From Sphaerobacteraceae bacterium (lineage in GTDB: Bacteria > Chloroflexota > Chloroflexia > Thermomicrobiales > Thermomicrobiaceae): a stretch of DNA of 50,253 bases. Position numbers and translations under genes: made by a program. The DNA lies in assembly GCA_007695115.1 (NCBI GenBank), contig REEK01000125.1, forward strand, positions 1 to 50,253, read 5' to 3'. Shown here one piece after another: positions 1 to 8,103 of the stretch. The notes beneath the pieces were generated by a model. That model searched no databases. It had not been told where the DNA came from and saw only the letters and a program-made list of their open reading frames with translations. Numbering within the stretch: position 1 is the stretch's first letter; each line of letters starts with the position of its first letter.

Positions 1-2
1 TC

Positions 3-1484
3 GACCCGGTCTTCCACCGTGACGTTGGTAGCACCCGCGCCATGGCCTACATGTATGACTCTCTGGTGGAGACGGATGTCGACACTGAGTTGATTCCCGG
101 ACTCGCCCACGATTGGGAAATTACCGACGACGGCATGAACTACACGTTCCACCTCGAAGAAGGCGTCATGTTCCATGACGGCGAAGAGTTCAACGCCGAA
201 GCAATGAAGATGGCGCTTGATCGCAACTTCGATGAGTCTCTGAATACGAACTTCTACGACGACTTCACTCAGTGGGTAGGATCACCGGACAACATCACCG
301 CGGCCGATGAATACACACTTGAGATCCAGCTGGAATCACTCTACGCCCGGTTCTTGCACGATCTTCTGCACGGGTATTCCGGTTCGGCGGTCAGTCCGGC
401 AGCGCTCGAATCTGGCGACATGAATGTGCATTCCAACCCGGTCGGTACCGGACCGTATCAGTTCACTGAGTTCGAGCCGGATAGTCAACTGGTCATGGAC
501 CGCTTCGACGACTACTGGCGTGGAACGCCGGGGCTGGACCGTATTCGCGTGCGAGTGATTCCGGAGCAGAGTGTTCAGATGGCCGAGCTGGAAGCTGGAA
601 ACGCCGACATCAGCTTCTCAGTGCAGGCGCTCGACGTGGAACGTCTGGAAGATGCTGGCGTCAATGTCACCTCACAGCCTGGCCTGACCGCAACATGGAT
701 CAGTTTCAACTGCGGTAAAGGCCACACGCAGGAGCTGGCAGTACGGCAGGCGATCGCCCATTCAGTGGACCGCGAGGCTATCGTAAGTGAGCTGCTGCTG
801 GGCTTTGGCGAAGTCAGCAGTGGTGGTGCTGTCGAGGGATGGCCACGCTACCATGACGATTTCCCGGTTACGCCGTATGACCCGGATGAAGCTGGCCGCA
901 TTCTGGATGAGGCTGGCTGGGAGATGGGTGACAACGGCTATCGAGAGCGTGATGGCGAAACCCTCACCGTCAACGTCCTCTCCACGCAGCTCGAGCGTCA
1001 GCTCAGCTACGGCCTGATGAATGAACTCATCCAGGAGAGCTGCGAATCAATCGGTATTCAGACCGAGATGCAGACGATGGAGTGGGGCGCTTACCTCGAC
1101 GAGTTCCGTGCTGGCGAGTTCTGGGAAGTCTCGTTCCACGCGCAGAACGCGGCGTTCGTCGACGCGGTGGGCGCGCAGCTCGGCGATACCTTCTGGAACG
1201 TCAACCAGCTCTACAACATCGAGGATGAGAATCATCACCTGATCCCGGTGCGGGAAGAGATGGATGAACTGTACGAGCGGCTCGACGCGGAGATTGACGA
1301 CGACGAGCGGATTGCCATCTGGCGCGAGATCCAGGACCTGACCAAGGAACATCAGCTGATTTCCTGGCTGGTTCACTGGGATGCGCTTGTTGGCCACAGC
1401 CCGCGCGTGCAGAACCTGAGTATCAAGCCAGCTATGCAGTACACCCTGGCGAACGTCTGGGAAATTACGGTCGACGACGACTAA
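3..1484 (+). CDS. ABC transporter substrate-binding protein, family 5 (5' partial)
   Basis: Extracytoplasmic solute-binding protein of the DppA/OppA (SBP_bac_5) type, which would bind peptides, opines or similar solutes for an ABC importer. The frame is open back to the window edge: codons before the first Met (position 42) read DPVFHRDVGSTRAMAYMYDSL, which matches the conserved start of the mature domain. The N-terminal lipobox/signal peptide therefore lies upstream of the window. Visible family features are YDSLVE, a W-x-(I/F)-T-(D)-x-G-x-x-Y-T-F-H-L segment near residue 25 of the visible part, NPVGTGPYQF, and the C-terminal lobe with VRQAIAHSVDRE. No permease or ATPase gene follows, so the rest of the transporter is upstream or elsewhere. 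The ligand cannot be read from sequence. Family confidence is high. Confidence 0.9.
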   Translation, partial: DPVFHRDVGSTRAMAYMYDSLVETDVDTELIPGLAHDWEITDDGMNYTFHLEEGVMFHDGEEFNAEAMKMALDRNFDESLNTNFYDDFTQWVGSPDNITAADEYTLEIQLESLYARFLHDLLHGYSGSAVSPAALESGDMNVHSNPVGTGPYQFTEFEPDSQLVMDRFDDYWRGTPGLDRIRVRVIPEQSVQMAELEAGNADISFSVQALDVERLEDAGVNVTSQPGLTATWISFNCGKGHTQELAVRQAIAHSVDREAIVSELLLGFGEVSSGGAVEGWPRYHDDFPVTPYDPDEAGRILDEAGWEMGDNGYRERDGETLTVNVLSTQLERQLSYGLMNELIQESCESIGIQTEMQTMEWGAYLDEFRAGEFWEVSFHAQNAAFVDAVGAQLGDTFWNVNQLYNIEDENHHLIPVREEMDELYERLDAEIDDDERIAIWREIQDLTKEHQLISWLVHWDALVGHSPRVQNLSIKPAMQYTLANVWEITVDDD

Positions 1485-1504
1485 ACGCGAACGAAAGATG
1501 AGCA

Positions 1505-1529
1505 GGCGGGTGAGAATTCCTCACCCGCC
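1505..1529 (+). terminator. Hairpin after the substrate-binding protein gene
   Basis: Perfect 10-bp inverted repeat GGCGGGTGAG / CTCACCCGCC around a 5-nt loop (AATTC), 20 bp after the stop codon. No T-run follows, so it is either a non-canonical terminator or an mRNA 3' stabiliser. Confidence 0.5.
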
Positions 1530-1636
1530 GCACTCCACCGGGGCCGCTGCAGGAAGGATCCGGACCAGAGTGAGTCCGGCTTGTTCCACTCAGCGGCTCG
1601 GGATCATCGACGAATCAGGAAGGGTGCTCAGGGACA

Positions 1637-4600
1637 ATGACGAAGGATCAGACCGCGCTGCAGTCTACGCTGGATTCGCTCCAGTGGCGTAATATCGGGC
1701 CGTTCCGGGGTGGCCGGGTGGTTGCAGTGGCCGGCGACGTAACCGAACCGATGACGTTCTACATGGGAGCCTGTGCTGGTGGCGTATGGAAGACCGAGGA
1801 TGGTGGCGTTTCCTGGCGTAACGTCTCCGACGGCTTCTTCAATACTGCAGCAATTGGTGCATTGGCCGTCTCCGAATCAGATCCCAACGTAATCTACGCC
1901 GGAACCGGTGAGACCTCGATCCGGAACCAGGTCTCACATGGCGATGGCGTCTACAAATCAGATGATGCCGGCCGTACCTGGCGTCATCTCGGCCTCTCGG
2001 ACACTCGTTACATCGGCAAGATTCAGATTCATCCAGAGGATCCGGATACGGTCTATGTCGGGGCCCTTGGACATGCCTTCGGTCCAAACGAAGAACGTGG
2101 CGTGTTCCGGTCTACCGATGGTGGAGAATCCTGGGAGAAGGTGCTGCACGTCAGCCCCAACACCGGGTGCCATGATGTCTCGATGGATCGCAACAACCCG
2201 AGAATCCTCTACGCCGTCTCATGGCAGGTTCAGCGCTATCCACACATTCTCTGGAGTGGTGGCTGGGAATCCGGCCTGTGGCGATCGTTCGACGGTGGCG
2301 ACACCTGGGAAGACATCACCCGCAACTATGGTCTGCCGCAGGGGATGCTCGGCAAGGCCGGGATCGTTGCTTCGCCAGCACAGCCGGGCCGTGTTTATGC
2401 GGTGATCGAGGCTGTGGACGGCGCAGTATTCCGTTCAGACGACTACGGCGACACCTGGGAGCGCGGCAGCGAGCAGTCTCTGCTTCGAACCCGACCGTGG
2501 TACTACATGCACATCACGGCGGATCCCGCCGATCCAGATACGGTCTGGGTGCAGAACTATCAGTTGTGGAAATCGATCGACGGTGGCAAGAGCTTCGACA
2601 ACGTGCCGACGCCGCACGGTGACGATCACGCCCTCTGGATCGATCCGTACAACACCGACCGGATGATCGAGGGTAATGACGGCGGCGCCTGTGTGACGTT
2701 CAACGGCGGCCGGAGCTGGTCATCCATCTATAACCAGCCAACCGGGCAGTTCTATCATGTCACCACGGACAACCGGTTCCCCTACACCATCTACGGATCT
2801 CAGCAGGACAACACCGCGATGGCGGTGCCGAGCATGTCCATCGAAGGTGCCATCCACGAGCGGGATCTCTTTGCGCCCGGTGGTGGTGAGAGTGGCTACA
2901 TCGGTATCAAGCCGGACGATGAAGATCTGGTAGTCGCCTCTGGCCCGCAGGGTCGTCGTGCCTACGACGACATCATGACCCTGTACAACCGGCGAACCGG
3001 ACAGGTCTGGAACAATACCGTCTGGCCGGAGCTCTGGGGTTGGGGCGTTGGCGCCGATGTGATGAAGTACCGGTTCCAGTGGACGTTCCCGATCATGTTC
3101 TCGAAACACGATCCGGATGCGCTCTACGTGGCCAGTCAGCACGTTCATCGGTCCTACGATCTGGGTGCCAGTTTCGAGGTGGTCAGCCCGGATCTTACGC
3201 GCAATGATCCAGAGAAGCAGCGAGCTTCGGGTGGCCCGATCACTCGGGATAACACCGGTGCCGAAATCTACTGTGTGATCTTTGCGCTGGAAGAATCCCT
3301 GCATGAGCCGGGTGTGTTCTGGGCCGGAACCGACGATGGCCGGGTTCACATTACCCGGGACAACTGCGGAACCTGGGAAGAGATCACTCCCCCCGACATG
3401 CCGGAGTGGACCCAGATCAGCATTATCGATCCGTCTCCGCACGATCCCGGAACCGCCTACATCGCGGCCATGCGCTACAAGATGGATGACAACCGGCCAT
3501 TCATCTACAAGACGACCGACTACGGCAAGTCCTGGACGAAGATCACCGGCGGTATTCCGGATCACGAATTCATCCGGGTTGTCCGGGAGGATCCAAATCG
3601 CAAGGGCCTGCTCTACGCTGGTTCCGAAACTGGTCTGTACATCTCGTTCGATGATGGTGCGAACTGGGAGCGGATCAATAGCAAGTTCCCGGTGGTTCCG
3701 GTCTACGACTTGATCATCAAGAACCAGGAACTGATTGTCGCCTCGCACGGGCGTGGATTCTGGATCATCGATGATCTCTCCCCGCTGCATCAGTTCAGCG
3801 ATGATGTCACCAGTGGCAAAGCGCACCTCTACAAGCCGAAGGATGCACTCCGGATGCGGGTGTATGGGCGGTTCCGTGGTGAGCCGAAGATCGGCTATAC
3901 CAGCTATGCCCGAGTCAGCACCAGCATTGCCCCGCTCACCGGCGAGCGTAAGAAGGATGGCAGTGTCACGACACGATATCTCGATTCCAGCCCGAACCCG
4001 GAACTCGGTGCAGCCATCCACTTCCAGTTGAACGACGACGCCAACAACGTCGAGTTGGCCATTCTGGACAAAGACGGCAACGAACTGCGTAGCTTCTCCA
4101 GCAATGATGGTTTGCTGCCGACCGGCAGCGGAGCTCACCGCTTCCAGTGGGATCTGCGCCTCGAAGGAGCCGAAGATGTCCGGGATCCGGATCTGATCAC
4201 CTGGAACACGATGGGGACAATGGTGTCCTCGATTGGCAAGGGGCCGATGGTCATCGAGGGTGAATATCAGGTTCGCCTCACCGTGGATGGTGAAGAGTTC
4301 ACCCAGCCACTCTTGATCAAGAACGATCCCCGGCTGGAAGCCGATCCGTCGGCGCTTGTCGAGCAGTTCAATATGCTGATCGACATCCGCGACGTCATCA
4401 CCGGGATCAACCGGCTGATCGATCACACCAGCGATCTGCGCAAGCAGGCGATTGCCTGGCATGATCGGACAGCTGGAGTCGAGGGCAAGGAAGAGATTGC
4501 CAGCGAGGCTGAGAAGCTGATCGCCGAGCTGGACGATATCCGCCCGAAACTGATCGATGTCAACATCTGGCAGTCGCAGCTGTACGCCAGCGGGCTGCAC

Positions 4601-4798
4601 GAAAAGCTGAACGCGTTGTTCGAGTCGGTCGATAGTGCCGATCAGGCTCCGCCGAAACAGGCACGCGAGGTCTTCGAGAAACTCGGAGACGAGATGGAGG
4701 GCTTGCAGGCCCGAATCAGCAGTGCCCAGCGCGATGCCAGCGTGCTGTCTCAGAAGATTAATGCTGCCGGCATCCCAATCATTGGGGTGACTGGATAG
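1637..4798 (+). CDS. VPS10/sortilin-like BNR-repeat beta-propeller protein
   Basis: 1053-residue protein of the bacterial 'glycosyl hydrolase BNR repeat / VPS10 domain' family. It opens with WRNIGPFRGGRV and carries about ten Asp-box motifs of the form S/T-x-D-x-G-x-(S/T)-W (for example TEDGGVSW, SDDAGRTW, STDGGESW, SFDGGDTW, TTDYGKSW) over roughly residues 45-700, predicting one or two beta-propellers. Residues about 790-900 look like a beta-sandwich with LDKDGNELRSF, similar to FlgD-type Ig modules. The last 170 residues are helical. There is no signal peptide or membrane segment, unusual for this mostly secreted family. ATG is chosen because of AGGAAGGG about 12 bp upstream. Despite common database names, no glycosidase active site can be identified; the function is unknown. 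Confidence 0.85.
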   Translation: MTKDQTALQSTLDSLQWRNIGPFRGGRVVAVAGDVTEPMTFYMGACAGGVWKTEDGGVSWRNVSDGFFNTAAIGALAVSESDPNVIYAGTGETSIRNQVSHGDGVYKSDDAGRTWRHLGLSDTRYIGKIQIHPEDPDTVYVGALGHAFGPNEERGVFRSTDGGESWEKVLHVSPNTGCHDVSMDRNNPRILYAVSWQVQRYPHILWSGGWESGLWRSFDGGDTWEDITRNYGLPQGMLGKAGIVASPAQPGRVYAVIEAVDGAVFRSDDYGDTWERGSEQSLLRTRPWYYMHITADPADPDTVWVQNYQLWKSIDGGKSFDNVPTPHGDDHALWIDPYNTDRMIEGNDGGACVTFNGGRSWSSIYNQPTGQFYHVTTDNRFPYTIYGSQQDNTAMAVPSMSIEGAIHERDLFAPGGGESGYIGIKPDDEDLVVASGPQGRRAYDDIMTLYNRRTGQVWNNTVWPELWGWGVGADVMKYRFQWTFPIMFSKHDPDALYVASQHVHRSYDLGASFEVVSPDLTRNDPEKQRASGGPITRDNTGAEIYCVIFALEESLHEPGVFWAGTDDGRVHITRDNCGTWEEITPPDMPEWTQISIIDPSPHDPGTAYIAAMRYKMDDNRPFIYKTTDYGKSWTKITGGIPDHEFIRVVREDPNRKGLLYAGSETGLYISFDDGANWERINSKFPVVPVYDLIIKNQELIVASHGRGFWIIDDLSPLHQFSDDVTSGKAHLYKPKDALRMRVYGRFRGEPKIGYTSYARVSTSIAPLTGERKKDGSVTTRYLDSSPNPELGAAIHFQLNDDANNVELAILDKDGNELRSFSSNDGLLPTGSGAHRFQWDLRLEGAEDVRDPDLITWNTMGTMVSSIGKGPMVIEGEYQVRLTVDGEEFTQPLLIKNDPRLEADPSALVEQFNMLIDIRDVITGINRLIDHTSDLRKQAIAWHDRTAGVEGKEEIASEAEKLIAELDDIRPKLIDVNIWQSQLYASGLHEKLNALFESVDSADQAPPKQAREVFEKLGDEMEGLQARISSAQRDASVLSQKINAAGIPIIGVTG

Positions 4799-4813
4799 AA
4801 TTCGATGCGGGGG

Positions 4814-4849
4814 GCGTGATTCTGGCGCTTCGTGCCCCCAGCGTCACGC
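4814..4849 (+). terminator. Possible hairpin after the BNR protein gene
   Basis: Interrupted inverted repeat GCGTGA / TCACGC with an inner CTGG / CCAG pairing, 15 bp downstream of the stop codon and about 60 bp before the next start. No T-tract, so it is only a weak terminator candidate. Confidence 0.25.
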
Positions 4850-4912
4850 GGATTGATTCGAACCGCGGCCTCGGCCTGATGGTTCGGAGACGAAAGGACA
4901 GGGACATATCTT

Positions 4913-6475
4913 ATGAGAGGCCCGTTTAAAACGGAGCAGCCGCTCGATTTCTCGATTCCCGAGAACGAGCAGGGACTGCGCGAGCAACTGAAACTGGTTG
5001 AGAAACAGCTCGGCAAAGAGTGGCCGATCGTGATCAACGGTGAAGAGCGGACGACCGGCCAGTGGATCACCTCGGTGAATCCGGGGAACACAGACCAGAT
5101 TGTCGGCAAGGTTGCCAAAGCAAGCAAGAAGGACGCAGAAGATGCAATCCAGGCGGCCCGCAAGGCGTTCAAGAGCTGGAGCCGAATGTCGGCCACGGCC
5201 CGGGCAAGTGTGCTCTTCAAACTCGCTGGCATCATTCGCAAGAATCGTCTGGAGCTCGACGCCTGGCTCGTCTACGAACTGGACAAGCCGTGGGACGAAG
5301 CTGACGGTGAAGTGGCCGAAGCCGTGGACTTCCTGGAGTGGTATGCCCGCCGGGCACTCGACCTGGAGAAGCCCTACGATCTGGCTAGCCATCCCGAAGA
5401 GGCCAACGAACTGCTGAACCGACCGCTCGGTGTTGGCGTGGTCATTCCACCCTGGAACTTCGCCTGCGCCATCTATACCGGTCTGACGATGTCCGGTGTG
5501 GCGGCGGGGAACACGGTGGTCCTGAAGCCGGCCAGCAACACCCCGGTTGTCGGCTATCGCATCTTCCAGATGATGCAGGAAGCCGGCGTGCCGGACGGCG
5601 TTGTGAACTTCCTGCCGGGTAGCGGTGACGAAGTCGGCGATACGCTGGTGGAGCACCCACAGACACGCTACGTCGCCTTCACTGGATCGAAGAATGTCGG
5701 CGTTCGCATTTTCGAGAACGCGGCCAAGGTCCAGCCGGGACAGCGCTGGCTCAAGCGGGTTGTCGCCGAGATGGGCGGCAAGGACGCGATTATCGTCGAC
5801 AACGAAGCAGATATCGAAGCCGCCGCACAGGGCATCGTTGCCGCGGCGTTCGGTTTCGCCGGGCAGAAGTGCTCAGCCTGCTCCCGGGCGATCATCCACC
5901 AGGACGTGTACGACGATGTCGAGAAGCGTGTTGTCGAGATCGCCAAGGAAACGGTCACCCTCGGCAACGCCACCGAAGGCAACTTCACCCTCGGGGCAGT
6001 GGTCGATGAGAACCAGTACACCCAGATCCTCGACTACATCGAGGTTGGCAAAAACGAAGGCAAACTGCTGATGGGTGGCGGCAAGGCCGAAGGACGCAAC
6101 GGCTTCTACATCGAGCCGACGATCTTCGGCAGTGTCGATGCGAAAGCACGAGTTGCCTGCGAAGAGATCTTCGGCCCGGTTCTGGCGTTGGTGAAGGCGA
6201 AGGACTACGACGAGGCGCTGGACATTGCCAACGACTCGGAGTACGGACTGACTGGCTCCGTCTACTCGAAGAATCGCGAGAAGCTGGAGCGCGCCCGGTA
6301 CGAGTTCGACGTCGGAAACCTGTACCTCAACCGGAAGTGCACCGGCTCGCTGGTCGGTATTCACCCGTTTGCAGGTATGAAGCTGAGTGGCACGAACTCC
6401 AAGGCCGGCGGCCCGAACTACCTGATGAACTTCGTTGAAGAGAAGTCCGTCTCTGAGGTGGTGAACCCGGAGTAA
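4913..6475 (+). CDS. L-glutamate gamma-semialdehyde (1-pyrroline-5-carboxylate) dehydrogenase
   Basis: 520-residue NAD+-dependent aldehyde dehydrogenase for the second step of proline breakdown, oxidising glutamate semialdehyde to glutamate. It resembles the stand-alone RocA/PruA enzymes of Thermus and Bacillus in length and in its N-terminal segment (FKTEQPLDFS...). Catalytic Cys is residue 320 in FAGQKCSACSR and the general-base Glu is residue 286 in VAEMGGKDA. The cofactor-binding segment VIPPWNFACAI and FTGSKNVG are present, as is the C-terminal MKLSGTNSKAGGPNYL that closes the substrate site. The proline dehydrogenase that makes its substrate follows at 6691, so the two form a functional pair, though a 170-bp repeat element separates them. 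No fusion to a PutA-type protein. Confidence 0.95.
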   Translation: MRGPFKTEQPLDFSIPENEQGLREQLKLVEKQLGKEWPIVINGEERTTGQWITSVNPGNTDQIVGKVAKASKKDAEDAIQAARKAFKSWSRMSATARASVLFKLAGIIRKNRLELDAWLVYELDKPWDEADGEVAEAVDFLEWYARRALDLEKPYDLASHPEEANELLNRPLGVGVVIPPWNFACAIYTGLTMSGVAAGNTVVLKPASNTPVVGYRIFQMMQEAGVPDGVVNFLPGSGDEVGDTLVEHPQTRYVAFTGSKNVGVRIFENAAKVQPGQRWLKRVVAEMGGKDAIIVDNEADIEAAAQGIVAAAFGFAGQKCSACSRAIIHQDVYDDVEKRVVEIAKETVTLGNATEGNFTLGAVVDENQYTQILDYIEVGKNEGKLLMGGGKAEGRNGFYIEPTIFGSVDAKARVACEEIFGPVLALVKAKDYDEALDIANDSEYGLTGSVYSKNREKLERARYEFDVGNLYLNRKCTGSLVGIHPFAGMKLSGTNSKAGGPNYLMNFVEEKSVSEVVNPE

Positions 6476-6509
6476 GAGGTATCTGCTGGATCCGGTTGTG
6501 TGCTGGAAC

Positions 6510-6679
6510 GGCCCTCACCCCCTGACCCCCTCTCCCAAAACTGGGAGAGGGGGGACAGACGAAGAGGATTCGGGTTGGATCAGAAACCGGCCGGAACATC
6601 CCGGGAGCTAGCCGGATTTCAGATGGCCCCGTCCTTCTCCCCTCTCCCGGCATTGGGAGAGGGGCCGGGGGTGAGGGCC
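6510..6679. repeat. Inverted pair of GGCCCTCACCCCC palindromic repeats
   Basis: Two copies of a dispersed repeat face each other. The left copy (6510-6554) begins GGCCCTCACCCCC and contains CTCTCCCAAAACTGGGAGAG. The right copy (6631-6679) contains CTCTCCCGGCATTGGGAGAG and ends GGGGGTGAGGGCC. Each has its own hairpin, and the outer arms are complementary, giving a MITE-like 170-bp unit. Further copies lie at 17615, 19858 and 23796. Translating the repeat gives PLSQNWERG-like peptides, which are not real proteins. Confidence 0.85.
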
Positions 6680-6690
6680 AGAGTTGCCCA

Positions 6691-7701
6691 ATGACTGCCG
6701 AACACCGAGAAGGGAAATCTGGATTGTCGTCCAACGGTCAGGAAACAGGCATCGACAAGAGCAATGGACGATGGGGCTCCATCAACGGCATCTTCCGCAA
6801 GGGGATCCTGGTTGCCACCAACAACCGGCTCGTCTCCAGCGGGGTCAAACGCTTCGGTATGCGTCTCGGCGCGGGCAACTTCGTTGCCGGTGAGAATCTG
6901 GACGAGTGCATCGAGACCCTGAAGCGCCTGACCGACCGTGGCTTTCATAGCAACACCACCCTGCTCGGGGAGCACGTTGCTGACGAGGCGATGGCCATCG
7001 GTGTCGCCGCTGAATATATCCGGATTCTCGATCGAATCCACGAAGAAGGCTGCCGGACAAACGTCGCCCTCAAGCTCACCCATCTCGGCCTCGATCTCAG
7101 CGAAGAGATTGCCTATCGCAACATCGAACGGATTGCGACCCACGCCGAGGAACTCGGCAACTTCATTCGGATCGACATGGAAGAGTCCGATCGGGTTGAT
7201 CCGACGATCCGTATCTATAAGCGACTGCGTGCCGAAGGGCTGCAGAACGTGGGGACGGTCTTCCAGTCATATCTCTACCGGACAGACGCCGATATCCAGG
7301 CCCTCCTGGAGATCAAGCCGAACCTGCGCATTGTCAAGGGTGCCTATCTGGAGCCGGAGAGCGTCGCCTATCCGGACAAGGCAGACGTGGACCGCAAGAT
7401 GGTGGAGCAGATCGAGACCCTGCTGCAGAACGATTGCTATGTGGGCATCGCCACCCACGATGACCGGATCATTGACTACTTCAAGGCGTATACCGAGCGG
7501 CACGGCATCGGGCGGGACAAGTTCGAGTTCCAGATGCTCTACGGCATTCGTACCCAGTACCAGCAGGATCTGCTGGATGAGGGCTACAAAGTCCGTATCG
7601 CGACCCCGTTCGGGCCGGAGTGGTACCCGTACCTGATGCGCCGGCTGGCCGAACGCCCGGCCAATCTGCTTTTCCTGGCCAAGAACGTGGTGCGGCGATA
7701 G
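6691..7701 (+). CDS. Proline dehydrogenase (FAD-dependent)
   Basis: 336-residue mono-functional PRODH, which oxidises L-proline to 1-pyrroline-5-carboxylate on an FAD-bearing TIM barrel and passes electrons to the membrane quinone pool. Family motifs are ALKLTHLGLD, IRIDMEES, VFQSYLYRT, RIVKGAYLEPESVAYP, IATHD and FEFQMLYGIR. The C-terminal helix signature YLMRRLAERPAN carries the two Arg that bind the proline carboxylate. The start is uncertain: the ATG at 6691 lies just past the edge of a palindromic repeat, while an in-frame TTG at 6724 is preceded by GAGAAGGG. Residues 1-28 look unlike the family, so a later start or a repeat-derived N-terminus is possible. It works with the P5C dehydrogenase upstream. 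Confidence 0.93.
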   Translation: MTAEHREGKSGLSSNGQETGIDKSNGRWGSINGIFRKGILVATNNRLVSSGVKRFGMRLGAGNFVAGENLDECIETLKRLTDRGFHSNTTLLGEHVADEAMAIGVAAEYIRILDRIHEEGCRTNVALKLTHLGLDLSEEIAYRNIERIATHAEELGNFIRIDMEESDRVDPTIRIYKRLRAEGLQNVGTVFQSYLYRTDADIQALLEIKPNLRIVKGAYLEPESVAYPDKADVDRKMVEQIETLLQNDCYVGIATHDDRIIDYFKAYTERHGIGRDKFEFQMLYGIRTQYQQDLLDEGYKVRIATPFGPEWYPYLMRRLAERPANLLFLAKNVVRR

Positions 7702-7838
7702 CCAGGCGTTCCACACGCCACTGATAAGTCCAGGCCTCCCGGACGAATCAATAACAGTTCTAACGTTTGCCCGTTCACTCGGGATATTGTCGCTTTGTCA
7801 AGGCGTATGTGTCACGGATGTCCTCGAGACACGTACTA

Positions 7839-7867
7839 TTGCAATCTACCGTGCCAGGCGGTACTAT
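7839..7867 (+). promoter_or_regulatory. Possible sigma-70-type promoter for the DUF3494 gene
   Basis: TTGCAA and TACTAT separated by exactly 17 bp, in the 400-bp AT-richer gap 7702-8103 between the proline dehydrogenase and the surface-protein gene. It would give a leader of about 230 nt. I saw no riboswitch signature in that leader and no convincing gene in the gap. Confidence 0.35.
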
Positions 7868-8103
7868 GGAATTTCTGGGCAAAAACACAGTATTTGCAGC
7901 GTAGTGACGCGGGTACTGAAGGTCAGATTCACTGACGCACCCATGCGTTGTTCAGGCGCAGAAGTATTGGACGCTTACGGATAGACCATACCTGCGAACG
8001 CTCGATAGAACGCTGTGATATTGCGCGCCTCGGCGATTGGCTCCGGCGCGACCACGCCACCTCGACGAAATTCCTCGCCTATTATTCTGATCGGAGAGCA
8101 AAC

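Noticed and set aside
2720-4600. Long open frame (about 626 codons) antisense to the BNR protein gene
   Set aside because: It has no recognisable motifs and lies fully opposite a gene with ten clear Asp-box repeats; high GC and codon bias make such antisense frames common.
4840-4875. tRNA T-arm-like GGTTCGAATC on the minus strand
   Set aside because: No acceptor stem, D-arm or anticodon arm could be found around it.
6500-6694. Short frames in the repeats giving PLSQNWERG-like peptides
   Set aside because: These come from the palindromic repeat itself and recur at every copy, so they are translation artefacts.
7948-8103. Upstream extension of the DUF3494 protein
   Set aside because: The frame is open from 7948, but only the GTG at 8104 has a good ribosome site and is followed by a signal peptide.
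7702-8103. c-di-GMP riboswitch in the leader of the surface-protein gene
   Set aside because: I looked for the class I core and found no matching conserved segments.
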